This document shows positions 26,545 through 35,529 of a stretch of DNA of 64,000 nucleotides, piece after piece. Numbering within the stretch: the first letter of the stretch is position 1; every line of letters begins with the position of its first letter. The DNA is from Parvularcula sp964484475 (GTDB taxonomy: Bacteria > Pseudomonadota > Alphaproteobacteria > Caulobacterales > Parvularculaceae), in the NCBI GenBank assembly GCA_964484475.1, contig CAZAFU010000001.1, forward strand, positions 27,672 through 91,671, written 5' to 3'. The translations under genes and the position numbers were made by a program. The notes below the pieces were generated by a model. The model did no database searches, had not been told where the DNA came from, and worked only from the letters and a program-made list of their open reading frames with translations.

Positions 26545-27960
26545 ATGAACCTTATGACCGTTTCGGCTGCAGCGCTCGTCGCTCTCGGCGTCTCGTCGGC
26601 AGCTCTCGCCGCCCCCCCCGTCAGCGCCGAGGACAAGGCTCTCGCCAAGGACATTCTCGAAGAGATCGTCTCCATCCGGACGGCGAAGGGCCAGGGACAG
26701 ACCGGCGCCATGGCGCAGGCGCTCGCCGACCGTCTCATGGAGGCCGGCTTCTCCAGGAAGGACATCGACATGCCGTCGGTCAACATCGACGGCGAGACCG
26801 TGACACCGCTCATCGTTCGCTACCGGGCCGAAGGCCGCAGCAAGGAACGGCCGATCGCCCTTCTTGCCCACATGGACGTCGTCGATGCGAGCGCCGAGAC
26901 GTGGGAAACCGAACCCTACGAACCAGTGGTCAAGGATGGCTACCTCTATGGTCGCGGCGCCATCGACAACAAGGCGGGAATCGGTGCGCTGATCACCACC
27001 TTCATTCGCCTGAAGGAAGAAGGCTGGAGCCCGAACCGGGACCTCGTCATCGCATTCTCGGCCGATGAAGAGACCGGCATGCAGACCACCAAGATGCTGA
27101 CCAAGCACAAATGGGTACGCAATGCGGAGTTCGCGCTGAACTCCGATGCCGGCGCAGGCTCTGCGGGAACCGAAAGGACAAAGCCCGCCTTCAGCATTCA
27201 GTCTGCAGAAAAAACCTACGCCACCTTCCTGATTACGGCCCGCAACCCCGGCGGGCACAGCAGCGCGCCGCGACCGGACAACGCCATCTACGATCTTGTC
27301 GACGCGATCGACGCCGTGCAGCAGGTGGAGTTTCCCGTCGAGTTCAACCCGATCACCCGGGCGATGACCGAAACCCTCGCCGCCGAGCAGGACCCTGAAG
27401 TCCGCGACGCCCTGATGAGCCTGCTCAATGACCCGTCCGATGCCTCGGCCCGGGAAGTCGTGCAGGAGAGCGGCGTACGCGCCCATTTCCTGTCGACGAC
27501 ATGCGTTCCGACGATGCTCGACGCGGGGAGCGCGGAGAACGCGCTGCCGCAGAAGGCGACTGTCACCGTCAACTGCCGGATCATGCCCGGAACGTCCCCC
27601 GATGAAATTCAGACCGTCCTCACCAATGCGATTTCGAACCCGGACATCGAGATCCGGCCGAATGGAGAACGCACGCAGAGCCCCGTTTCTCCGATTAGGG
27701 AAGATCTCTTCGCCTCGATCACCTCGGCGGTTCACAAACTCTACCCTGATGCAACGGTCGAGCCGAGCATGTCATCGGGCGGAACGGACGGGCGCGAGTT
27801 CCGCAGCGCCGGGATTCCGACCTATGGCGCTGGCGCCATCGCTCTGGGGCCCGACGACCGTCGTGCCCACGGTATCAACGAGCGTGTTCCGCTCGAAACC
27901 TACTACCTGCAGACGGTCTTCTGGGAAACGCTCCTGAAAGACCTCGCCGGTGGGGCCTGA
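26545..27960 (+). CDS. Exported M20 family metallopeptidase
   Basis: The 471-residue zinc peptidase has a signal peptide (LVALGVSSAALAAP). The M20 di-zinc ligands are visible: LLAHMDVVDA (His and catalytic Asp), GRGAIDNKAG (bridging Asp), SADEETG (catalytic Glu and ligand), NSDAG, and the C-terminal RRAHGINE His. The lid/dimerisation domain carries NPGGHSSAPRPDNAIY. It most resembles carboxypeptidase/dipeptidase members and probably releases amino acids from peptides in the periplasm. The start at 26545 was taken in preference to one ten codons upstream because it precedes the signal peptide. It is followed two bases later by the M24 gene, forming an M20-M24-M24 operon. Confidence 0.9.
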   Translation: MNLMTVSAAALVALGVSSAALAAPPVSAEDKALAKDILEEIVSIRTAKGQGQTGAMAQALADRLMEAGFSRKDIDMPSVNIDGETVTPLIVRYRAEGRSKERPIALLAHMDVVDASAETWETEPYEPVVKDGYLYGRGAIDNKAGIGALITTFIRLKEEGWSPNRDLVIAFSADEETGMQTTKMLTKHKWVRNAEFALNSDAGAGSAGTERTKPAFSIQSAEKTYATFLITARNPGGHSSAPRPDNAIYDLVDAIDAVQQVEFPVEFNPITRAMTETLAAEQDPEVRDALMSLLNDPSDASAREVVQESGVRAHFLSTTCVPTMLDAGSAENALPQKATVTVNCRIMPGTSPDEIQTVLTNAISNPDIEIRPNGERTQSPVSPIREDLFASITSAVHKLYPDATVEPSMSSGGTDGREFRSAGIPTYGAGAIALGPDDRRAHGINERVPLETYYLQTVFWETLLKDLAGGA

Positions 27961-27962
27961 AC

Positions 27963-29237
27963 ATGGCCGAGGCATATATCGCCAGCCCCAGGCAGGGCCT
28001 CCACCGCAGGGGGTTTCTCGGAACCGCGGCAGCGATCATGGGCACCGCGCTGGTTGTCCCTTCGTCGCTCGCCGCGAGCCAGGAGCGCACCCGTATCACG
28101 AACGCCGCTCCCATCACTCCGGCGGAACGACGTGTTCGGATCGCCCGGGCGCAGGAACTTCTGAAACAGGCGGGTCACGCTGCGCTCTTCGTGGAAGCGG
28201 GATCGACCCTCAAATACTTCACCGGCATCGAATGGTGGCGGAGTGAGCGGCTGACCGCAGCTCTCATTCCGGCGGAAGGCGATATCATGATCGTCACGCC
28301 GGAGTTCGAGGAGCCCTCGATCCGCGAAATGCTGGTCGTCGGTGACGACGTCAGGATCTGGAACGAGCACCAAAGTCCCTATACCCCGATCCGTGCGTGG
28401 CTCGACGAAAACAAGATTTCCGACAAGACCCTCGCGGTCGATGAAACGGTCCGGCTTTTCGCCACCCTCGGCGTGCGCAAGGCCGCCCCTGACCTCACCG
28501 TGGTATCGGGCGCGCCGATCGTGAACGGCTGCCGGATGTACAAGAGCCCGGCCGAACTCGCCTTGATGCAGCGTGCGTCCGACATCACCGTCGCGGCATA
28601 TCGCAGCCTCGATGGCAAGGTCGAAAAGGGGATGACCGGGCCCGACATCTTCGCCCTGATGCGCGAAGCCATGGTCGCCAATGGCGGCGAGAATCCTTCG
28701 GGCGGCGTCCAGATCGACGAAGGCACCGCCCTGCCCCACGGCTCGAAGGAGCCACTGACGGTCCGGGCCGGTTCCACGGTCCTCATGGACTGCGGATGCG
28801 GAGCGGACGGCTATCGCTCCGACATCTCGCGCACTTTCGTCTTCGGGGAGCCTTCGAAGGACCAGCGGCGCATCTTCAGGGAAGTCAGGCGCGGGCAGGA
28901 CATCGCCATGGAGACGGCGCAGGTCGGCACACCGGCCGGCATCGTCGATGACCGCGTGCGGGCCTACTACACCGAGCTTGGCTACGGCCCCGGCTACAAG
29001 ACACCGGGCCTGCCGCACCGGACCGGACACGGCATCGGCATGGACGTCCACGAACCGATCAACCTGGTCCACGGTGAGACGACATTGCTCGCTCCCGGAA
29101 TGTGCTTCTCGAACGAGCCTGGAATCTACGTACCCGGAAGCTTTGGGGTACGGATCGAAGACTGCTTCGCCATGACCGAGGACGGCCCCCGCTATTTCTC
29201 GCAGCCACCGCGCTCGCTCGACGAACCTTTCGCGTAA
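27963..29237 (+). CDS. M24 Xaa-Pro-type aminopeptidase with Tat signal
   Basis: The 424-residue protein begins with a twin-arginine leader (LHRRGFLGTAAAIMGTALVV), indicating export folded with metal already bound. The creatinase-like N-domain is followed by a pita-bread domain with all five expected ligands: two Asp eleven residues apart (LMDCGCGADGYRSDISRTF), His in RTGHGIGMDVHE, Glu in FSNEPGIY and Glu in RIEDCF. M24B enzymes cleave Xaa-Pro bonds at the N-terminus or in dipeptides. It starts two bases after the M20 stop and is followed 16 bases later by a second M24 gene, so the three are co-transcribed. Confidence 0.92.
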   Translation: MAEAYIASPRQGLHRRGFLGTAAAIMGTALVVPSSLAASQERTRITNAAPITPAERRVRIARAQELLKQAGHAALFVEAGSTLKYFTGIEWWRSERLTAALIPAEGDIMIVTPEFEEPSIREMLVVGDDVRIWNEHQSPYTPIRAWLDENKISDKTLAVDETVRLFATLGVRKAAPDLTVVSGAPIVNGCRMYKSPAELALMQRASDITVAAYRSLDGKVEKGMTGPDIFALMREAMVANGGENPSGGVQIDEGTALPHGSKEPLTVRAGSTVLMDCGCGADGYRSDISRTFVFGEPSKDQRRIFREVRRGQDIAMETAQVGTPAGIVDDRVRAYYTELGYGPGYKTPGLPHRTGHGIGMDVHEPINLVHGETTLLAPGMCFSNEPGIYVPGSFGVRIEDCFAMTEDGPRYFSQPPRSLDEPFA

Positions 29238-29253
29238 GAAACAGGACCTTTCC

Positions 29254-30615
29254 ATGAAACGACTTCTACTGACTTCCGTCGCGGCCACGGCCGCTCTCCT
29301 CGCTGCGGGTCCGGCTTTGGCACAGTACCAGCCCGCCCAAGGCGAAGAGACGATGAGCCCGCCCATGCCCGAGGTGATGACGCCGCGGGAGCAGGCTGAG
29401 ATCCATGACGCGTGGCTCGAGCGGCGGCTCGATACGGTCGTACCCGAACTGATGCGGGAGAACGACATCGACATGTGGGTGCTGGTTGCCCGCGAATATC
29501 TCGAGGACCCTGTCGTCACTACCATGCTGAACGCCACGAGCCTTCGGGCACGGCGGCGCACGATCCTGGTCTTCCATGACCGGGGCGAAGAGAAAGGCGT
29601 CGAACGCCTGACCGTGAGCCGCTACGGCATGGGCGGACTGTTCGAACCGTCCTGGAACCCCGAGGACGGCCAACCCGATCAGTGGAAGCGCCTTGCCGAG
29701 ATCATCGAAGAGCGCGACCCGGACAAGATCGCCCTCAACACGTCGTCGATCTCCGCCTTTGCCGACGGGATGACCTACAGCCAGTACAACGACCTCGTTG
29801 ACGTGCTGCCCCGGAAGTACAAGCGCCGGATCGTCGAAGGCTATCCGCTGGCGATCGGCTGGCTGGAGACCCGCATCCCCGAAGAGATCGAGGTTTACGA
29901 CGATATCGTCCGTACGGCCCATGCCATAATAGGCGAAGGGTTCTCCGCCGACGTCATCGAGCCGGGCGTGACCACCGTTGACGATGTCGTCTGGTGGTTC
30001 CGCGAACGTATCGCCGGTCTCGGTCTCAAGCCTTGGTTCCACCCCTCGGTGGCGATCTACCGTCATGGCGTGGAAGGCGACATGCGCGGTGATACGGTGA
30101 TCGAGCGCGGTGACATGCTGTGGACGGATTTCGGTATCGTCTATCTGGGCCTCAACACCGACACCCAGCACCTTGGCTATGTGTTGCGTGAGGGCGAGAC
30201 CGAGGTGCCCGCAGGCCTGCGCGCTGGCCTCGCCGCGAACAACAAGGTGCAGGATGCACTGACCGACGCCTACAGGGTCGGCGACTCAGGCAACGAGGTG
30301 CTGGCAAGGGCTCGCAAGGCATCGATCGAACAGGGCCTTGAGCCTTCGATCTATTCGCACCCGATCGGTTTCCATGGACACGGCGCCGGAACCTCGATCG
30401 GTTTCTGGGACAATCAGGACGCCGATCCGCGGGGCGAATACCCCGTGCGGGCCAACACGGCCTGGTCGATTGAACTGAAGGCAACGGAACCAGTGCCGGA
30501 ATGGGGCGGACAGAAGGTCGATTTCAAGACCGAAGAAGACGCCTATTTCGACGGTGAGACCGTCCGCTATCTCGATGGCCGCCAGACAGAGTTTCACATC
30601 ATCGACGCGAACTGA
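29254..30615 (+). CDS. Exported M24-family metallopeptidase (Sec signal), paralog A
   Basis: The 453-residue protein has a Sec signal peptide (TAALLAAGPALAQ) and an N-terminal domain with the RRRTILVFHDRGEEKGV motif. The C-terminal pita-bread domain retains the metal ligands: DFGIVYLGLNTD (two Asp eleven residues apart), HPIGFHGHGAG (His), SIELKATE (Glu) and KTEEDAYFDG (Glu). It is a separate branch from the Tat-exported neighbour. A close paralog with the same motifs lies at 57762, also in the island. It probably cleaves periplasmic peptides; its specificity (prolidase, aminopeptidase or creatinase-like) cannot be told from sequence. It is the last gene of the operon. Confidence 0.88.
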   Translation: MKRLLLTSVAATAALLAAGPALAQYQPAQGEETMSPPMPEVMTPREQAEIHDAWLERRLDTVVPELMRENDIDMWVLVAREYLEDPVVTTMLNATSLRARRRTILVFHDRGEEKGVERLTVSRYGMGGLFEPSWNPEDGQPDQWKRLAEIIEERDPDKIALNTSSISAFADGMTYSQYNDLVDVLPRKYKRRIVEGYPLAIGWLETRIPEEIEVYDDIVRTAHAIIGEGFSADVIEPGVTTVDDVVWWFRERIAGLGLKPWFHPSVAIYRHGVEGDMRGDTVIERGDMLWTDFGIVYLGLNTDTQHLGYVLREGETEVPAGLRAGLAANNKVQDALTDAYRVGDSGNEVLARARKASIEQGLEPSIYSHPIGFHGHGAGTSIGFWDNQDADPRGEYPVRANTAWSIELKATEPVPEWGGQKVDFKTEEDAYFDGETVRYLDGRQTEFHIIDAN

Positions 30616-30661
30616 GTCGACAGCCACACTGGCCGGCCGGAGAGCGGCGGGCCATTCGTTC

Positions 30662-31558
30662 TTACACGGACTCCTCGAGAACCCATTTCGCCACGTCGAG
30701 ATGGGTTCCGAACCAAGCGCCGCCCATGGCCTTGGCGTCGGTAATCAACTGGTCGAGGATCCAGATCCTCGATCGGTAGCCGATGACGAATGGGTGCATC
30801 ACGAGCTGGAAGACGCCGCCCTCCCGTGCCGCCGCGTCGAGCTCTCTCCTGAAGATCTTGTAGACCTCATCCGGCGACAGCCAGGGCCGGGTCGCGGGCT
30901 GCCGATTGAACATCAGGTAGACGGCGTCGTCCCGCAGCCATTCGACCGGAATCTCGGCAAGGCCGGTTGGCTCGCCATCGACCACCAATTCGTAGCAGTC
31001 CTCGTCAGCCATCATCGAGCTGTCGTAGATGCAGCCGATCTCCTTTGCGAGGCTGATGGTTTGCGGGCTGAGATCCCAGTTCGCCGAGCGGAACCCCTGC
31101 GGTGCCTCGCCGAGAATGCCGCCGAGCACGTCCCGCGCGCGCAGCATCAGCTCACGCTCGGTCTTCTCGTCGAGCCGGGAATTGTTCTCGTGAATGAAGC
31201 CGTGAATGCCGATCTCGTGGCCTTCTGCCGCGATGCGGCGGGTCTCCTCCGGGTCGATGAGGGCGGAAACAGCCGGCATGAAGAAGCTTGCAGGAACCTC
31301 GTGACAACGCAGGGTCTCGAGAATCCGGGGAACGCCGACCCGGCGCCCGAACTCGCCCCAGGCGAGGCGCCCGACAGCGGCTTTTCCGCCGCCAAGTTCG
31401 AAGGTCTCGTGATCGCAATCAAAGGATAAGGCAACGGCGAATTGTGCGCCCTGCGGCCACTGTCTCGGCCGTAGAGGACGCCCTGCCCGGACCTTCGAGA
31501 CGAGAGCGCGCCATTCGCTTTCCTCTGCGTTCCAAGGATCATCTCGCCATTCAGCCAT
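30662..31558 (-). CDS. Polysaccharide-deacetylase/PuuE-like amidohydrolase
   Basis: The 298-residue protein has no signal peptide, so it is probably cytosolic. It shows the NodB-homology fold with motif 1 in the variant form FDCDHET, a His motif HGFIHEN, and GFRSANWDLSP. This variant is typical of the PuuE/HpPgdA branch, which includes cyclic imidases, allantoinase-like and formamide-type hydrolases rather than true chitin deacetylases. The start has AGGAG seven bases upstream. It diverges from the DUF885 gene at 31738 across a perfect IclR-type operator. In this amino-acid catabolic setting, ring-opening or deacylation of a cyclic or N-acyl amino acid is a fair guess, not shown. Confidence 0.8.
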   Translation of the reverse strand: MAEWRDDPWNAEESEWRALVSKVRAGRPLRPRQWPQGAQFAVALSFDCDHETFELGGGKAAVGRLAWGEFGRRVGVPRILETLRCHEVPASFFMPAVSALIDPEETRRIAAEGHEIGIHGFIHENNSRLDEKTERELMLRARDVLGGILGEAPQGFRSANWDLSPQTISLAKEIGCIYDSSMMADEDCYELVVDGEPTGLAEIPVEWLRDDAVYLMFNRQPATRPWLSPDEVYKIFRRELDAAAREGGVFQLVMHPFVIGYRSRIWILDQLITDAKAMGGAWFGTHLDVAKWVLEESV

Positions 31559-31631
31559 GCCCAGCTCCTCTTGTCGTCGCGGCCGTTTCTGTCACTCGAT
31601 CTGGCCCGAAGGATATCTTCATGCAAACCGA

Positions 31632-31648
31632 TGTCCGCATAGCGGACA
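31632..31648. promoter_or_regulatory. Perfect IclR-type operator palindrome
   Basis: TGTCCGCATAGCGGACA is a perfect 7-3-7 palindrome, extended one base each side by A and T (31631-31649). It lies between the divergent deacetylase-like and DUF885 genes. It matches the 15-bp GTYCG-N5-CGRAC layout of PcaR/PobR-class IclR sites and recurs at 51380 with only the spacer changed. Confidence 0.75.
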
Positions 31649-31737
31649 TTTATTCTTGACGGCAAGCAGAAGGGGTCGTTTCATCCATCAGCGGCGGATG
31701 CCCGAGCCGGGCCAGCTGCTCAATGACGGAGGTCATC

Positions 31738-33405
31738 ATGCTGGTCCGCAGGAAGGCTACTCTCTCGGTGCTTACAAGCGTCCTCGTGGCCAGTGCGAGC
31801 GCCCTGCCCATCATGGCAACCGCTGCGAGTGCGGCGCAGGAAAGACCGATACCGCAGGGCGACGGCAGCTACGACGATCTCATCTCCCTCTACGAAGAGT
31901 TCAAGAGTTGGCGGGACCGTCAGCCGGCTGAGTATAGCCGCAAGGCGCTCGAAAAGCGCCGCCAGCGGATGAAGCAGTTCCAGAAAGAACTCTCGGACAT
32001 GAACGTGGCCTCGTGGGACCGCGAGCAGCAGAACGACTACCTCGTCACCCGCGCCCGTTTCGACGAACAGGACTTCATCCTGAATGTCAGCCGTCCGTGG
32101 GCCCGCGACCCCTACTTCTATGTCGGGGATCTGATGCCTCTTGCCTTCACGGAGCTTCCCGTCGAAGGCGCCGCCCGCGAGGAACTCGAGCGGGCACTGG
32201 CCCGGATACCTGGGACGCTGACAGAAGCGAAGCGCAACCTCACCGAAGCCGCCCGCGATCATGCCGACTTCGCGCTCTTCAACCTCAGCAAATCCGACAA
32301 TGTCAATCATCTCCATCCGGTACGCGAGACACCGCCGCCCGGCATCATCGGGTGGTACGACGACTTCCTGGAGCGTGCACTGAGCGAACAGCCCGATCTG
32401 GCTCCAGGGATCGAGAAAGCGCGCGATGCACTTGTCGCATATCGTGACTGGATCGATCAGAACCGGGACGGGATGACGGCACCGAACGGCGTCGGAAGGG
32501 CGCATCTCGACTGGTATCTGAGGCACGTGAAAATGCTCCCCTACACATCCGACGAGGTGGAACTCCTCGCCGAGATGGAAAAGGACCGGCTTCTCGCTTT
32601 CTTCGCGCTGGAGCGGCACCGCAACAGGGATCTCCCAGAGATCGCGCTGCCACAATCGAAAGAAGAATACGAGGAACGCCTGGCGCGGACAGACAAGCAG
32701 ATACGGACGTTTCTCGAGGAGGAAGAGTTCATCACGATCCCCTCCTACATTCCGAGCGACTGGCGCGAGCTCGGCTTCAACGTACCCTACATGGAGCGCG
32801 AGACTCTGAATTTCTGGGAGCAGGTGCAGTTCCGCGATCCCGCCCCTGACCATCTGCATGCTGTTATTCCCGGCCACCGCTTCGATGGCCTGGTCGAGAG
32901 GGAGCTGGCCCATCCGATCCGTGATGACAGTTTCGGCGACCGGCGCGAGGGATATGCAGTCTATCTCGAGGAAGCAGCGCTTCAGGGCGGCCTCCTGGAC
33001 GATCAGCCGCGGGTCAAGGAACTCATCTATGTCTTCGGCCTGTGGCGGGCCGTGCGGACCGTCGGCGACGTCCGTAATCAGACGAACGAGTACACGCAGC
33101 AGGAAACCATCGACTACTGGCGGGAGTGGACGCCTTACCTCGATGACGGCGTTGCCCGAAAGTACTCCTACCTGCGCCCCACGCCAGCACATACGCTGCA
33201 CTATACAATGGGTGCGATCGAAATGCGCCGCCTTCTGGCGGACCGAAAGAATCAGCTCGGAGAGGAGTTTGTCCTCCATGAATTCCACGACGAGCTGATG
33301 GCGCGTGGCCGGATACCCGTGGCGCTGCTGCGCTACGAGATGACCGGCGACGACGAGGATATGGCCATGTTCTGGGACCGGACGGCACTCGCCGACATCC
33401 GGTAG
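31738..33405 (+). CDS. DUF885 family exported protein, paralog 1
   Basis: The 555-residue product has a signal peptide (LTSVLVASASALPIMATAASAAQ), and the ATG at 31738 has GGAGG at correct spacing. It is all-helical with the DUF885 landmarks YDDLISLYEEFKSWR near the N-terminus, RHVKMLPYTSDEV, and a HAVIPGH motif at residues about 374-380, followed by REGYAVYLEEAAL. Recognised DUF885 members carry HExxPGH as a presumed zinc-peptidase motif; here the Glu is Ala. Three paralogs follow in the window. Its role is probably periplasmic binding or cleavage of peptides, but catalysis by the usual mechanism is doubtful. A terminator follows at 33420. Confidence 0.82.
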   Translation: MLVRRKATLSVLTSVLVASASALPIMATAASAAQERPIPQGDGSYDDLISLYEEFKSWRDRQPAEYSRKALEKRRQRMKQFQKELSDMNVASWDREQQNDYLVTRARFDEQDFILNVSRPWARDPYFYVGDLMPLAFTELPVEGAAREELERALARIPGTLTEAKRNLTEAARDHADFALFNLSKSDNVNHLHPVRETPPPGIIGWYDDFLERALSEQPDLAPGIEKARDALVAYRDWIDQNRDGMTAPNGVGRAHLDWYLRHVKMLPYTSDEVELLAEMEKDRLLAFFALERHRNRDLPEIALPQSKEEYEERLARTDKQIRTFLEEEEFITIPSYIPSDWRELGFNVPYMERETLNFWEQVQFRDPAPDHLHAVIPGHRFDGLVERELAHPIRDDSFGDRREGYAVYLEEAALQGGLLDDQPRVKELIYVFGLWRAVRTVGDVRNQTNEYTQQETIDYWREWTPYLDDGVARKYSYLRPTPAHTLHYTMGAIEMRRLLADRKNQLGEEFVLHEFHDELMARGRIPVALLRYEMTGDDEDMAMFWDRTALADIR

Positions 33406-33419
33406 CAGAGATGGGCCTG

Positions 33420-33447
33420 GCCGGGACCTACGGATGCGGGTCCCGGC
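33420..33447. terminator. Stem-loop between converging DUF885 and BKACE genes
   Basis: GCCGGGACC (33420-33428) pairs perfectly with GGTCCCGGC (33439-33447) across a 10-base loop, just after the DUF885 stop and before the BKACE stop on the other strand. There is no strong T-tract. Confidence 0.65.
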
Positions 33448-33475
33448 GCCTCTTCGATTTCTGAAAACCGGGTTG

Positions 33476-34318
33476 TCAGGCCATGGCGGGTACGGGCGCG
33501 AGGCCTAGGATCCTGCGGGCCTGCTCAGGCGTTGCAACGTCCCGGCCTGCTTCCGCGCACATCTCTGCGACCTTGTGCACCAGCGCGGCATTCGACGGCG
33601 CCAACCGGTCCTTATCGAGACGGATATTGTCTTCGAGGCCCGTCCGCATATGACCGCCTAGTTCCAGGCACCAACGGTTGACCGTAGCCTGATTGCGGCC
33701 GATCCCGGCCGCGACCCAGGTGGCGTCCGGCAACAGCTCCCGCAGCTTCTCGAGCTCGAACTCCAGAATGTCACGATGCGCAGGGAGCGCGTTCTTCACG
33801 CCCATCACGAACTGAACGTGGAGGGGTCCCTCGAGGATGCCCCGCTCCACGAGCTTCGCCGCGTTGTAAAGCATCGCCAGGTCGAAGACCTCGATCTCGG
33901 GCTTCACACCGTACCGGTTCATCTCTCCGGCGAGTTCCTCGATAAGGCTCGGTGAGTTCTCGTAGATGATTGTCGGGAAGTTGCACGACCCCGTGGCGAG
34001 CGAGGCCATGTCAGGCCGGTGCCGGATCATCGAACCGCGCTCCGACCCCCGCCCGGAGCGGCCGCCCGTCGAGAACTGCGTGATCATGCCAGGGCAATGT
34101 TTCCTTATTCCGTCCTGCACGGCCGCGAAGCGCTCCGCGTCGATGACCGGGCTCTCGTCGTCGCGTCGCGTGTGAAGATGCACGAGCGTCGCGCCCGCCT
34201 CGTAGGCCTCGTGCGTCGACTCGATCTGCTCGGCGACGGTGATCGGGACGGCCGGGTTGTTTTCCTTACGCGGAACGGATCCCGTGATGGCCACCGTAAT
34301 GATGCAGGGCTCTGTCAT
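33476..34318 (-). CDS. BKACE-family beta-keto acid cleavage enzyme (DUF849)
   Basis: The 280-residue TIM-barrel enzyme belongs to the 3-keto-5-aminohexanoate cleavage family, which condenses a beta-keto acid with acetyl-CoA to give acetoacetate and a new acyl-CoA. The zinc-binding VHLHTR (residues 46-51) is present, as are the ITGSVPRKENNPAVPIT N-terminus and the QFVMGVKNALP strand. Members differ in substrate (3-keto-5-aminohexanoate, dehydrocarnitine and others). This one is cytosolic. It is last in an operon DapA-like - OYE - BKACE (gaps of about 30 bases), with an IclR-type site upstream of the first gene. A beta-hydroxy acid dehydrogenase at 43484 could supply its keto acid. Confidence 0.9.
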   Translation of the reverse strand: MTEPCIITVAITGSVPRKENNPAVPITVAEQIESTHEAYEAGATLVHLHTRRDDESPVIDAERFAAVQDGIRKHCPGMITQFSTGGRSGRGSERGSMIRHRPDMASLATGSCNFPTIIYENSPSLIEELAGEMNRYGVKPEIEVFDLAMLYNAAKLVERGILEGPLHVQFVMGVKNALPAHRDILEFELEKLRELLPDATWVAAGIGRNQATVNRWCLELGGHMRTGLEDNIRLDKDRLAPSNAALVHKVAEMCAEAGRDVATPEQARRILGLAPVPAMA

Positions 34319-34351
34319 ATCGTATCCTTCCAGGCGTTTCGATTGGCTGGA

Positions 34352-35503
34352 TCAGCGGCCCGCCCTGCCCGTTGCGCCCGGCCAGTTGCGCAGCACCATT
34401 CCGTAGGATGACGGCAGGATCGAAGAGGGATCGGGATGGCCAAGACGGATCGCCGCGCTGTAGGGAAAGGCGGGGTCGGCGATCATCTGTCGACCGCATG
34501 CTACCATGTCGGCCTGGCCATCCCGAATGACGGCGTTGGCAGTCTCAGGCTCGAAGATGAGCCCGACCGCCATCGTCGGCATGTCGGCTTCGGCGCGGAT
34601 CTCTGCGGCGAAGGGAACGAGATACCCCGCATAGGGGTCTTCGAAGCTCTTGCCGGACGCGCCGGTGATGCCCCCCGAGGAGACATGCATCAGATCGACG
34701 CCTGCGGCTTTGAGCTTTTTTGCAAGAACGATGGTGTCAGCCAGGGTCAGGCCGTCCTCCAGGCCGTCGACTGCGGAGGCGCGGTAGAAGACCGGCATCT
34801 CGGTCGGCACGACGTCCCTGACCGCTTCGGCCACGGCCACCGGGAGGGCACCACGCCCATTGACGTCGCCGCCCCATTCGTCCGTACGCTGGTTCGACTT
34901 GGGAGAGACGAAGCTGTGCAGGAGATAACCGTGGGCACCATGGATCTCGATGAAATCGAAGCCCGAACGAACGGCCCGGTCGGCCGCCTCCTGGAACGCC
35001 TCGATGATCCCCTCGATCATCGTCTGGTCCATCTCCCGCGGGGCGGGCCACCCTTCCCGCAGGGGGATCGGGCTCGGTGCGATGGTTTGCCACGCACTGT
35101 CCGGAGCAGCGGTGGCAAGGGGCTGGCCGCCTTCCGCAGGTGTCGTGCTGCTGCCCTTGCGGCCGGAATGGGAGAGCTGGATACCCACCGGGACATCGAC
35201 TGCGTGGTAGAGGTCGACGATCCGCGAGAGAAGCTCGCGATGATCTTCCCTGTAGATGCCGAGGCAGCCATGGGTGATGCGCCCGTCCCGCGTCACGCCG
35301 GTCGACTCAACCAGAGCACCGCCGAGGCCTCCGAGTGAGAAGCGCGCGTGATGACTGATATGCCAGTCCGCGACGGCTCCGTCTTCCGACGCGTATTGGC
35401 ACATCGGTGCCAGGACGATCCGGTTCCTGAAGGTGACGGACCGTAGGCTGAACGGTTCAAAAAGAGGCGGTATATCCTTCGCCGAAGGAGAAGGGTCGGC
35501 CAT
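34352..35503 (-). CDS. NADH:flavin oxidoreductase, OYE/YqjM type
   Basis: The 383-residue FMN-binding TIM-barrel ene-reductase shows the YqjM-subfamily sequence: FRNRIVLAPMCQYASEDG near residues 26-43 (with the Cys that tunes FMN), GIQLSHSGRKGS, the substrate-binding EIHGAHGYLLHSFVSP, and a C-terminal VACGRQMIADPAFP. Such enzymes reduce activated C=C bonds or, in the dienoyl-CoA branch, related substrates. It sits between DapA-like and BKACE genes in one operon, suggesting that the pathway intermediate contains an unsaturated carbonyl. An AAGAGGG site precedes the ATG. Confidence 0.92.
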   Translation of the reverse strand: MADPSPSAKDIPPLFEPFSLRSVTFRNRIVLAPMCQYASEDGAVADWHISHHARFSLGGLGGALVESTGVTRDGRITHGCLGIYREDHRELLSRIVDLYHAVDVPVGIQLSHSGRKGSSTTPAEGGQPLATAAPDSAWQTIAPSPIPLREGWPAPREMDQTMIEGIIEAFQEAADRAVRSGFDFIEIHGAHGYLLHSFVSPKSNQRTDEWGGDVNGRGALPVAVAEAVRDVVPTEMPVFYRASAVDGLEDGLTLADTIVLAKKLKAAGVDLMHVSSGGITGASGKSFEDPYAGYLVPFAAEIRAEADMPTMAVGLIFEPETANAVIRDGQADMVACGRQMIADPAFPYSAAIRLGHPDPSSILPSSYGMVLRNWPGATGRAGR

Positions 35504-35529
35504 GAGGCCCTCTTCTTTCGTTTGTGTGG

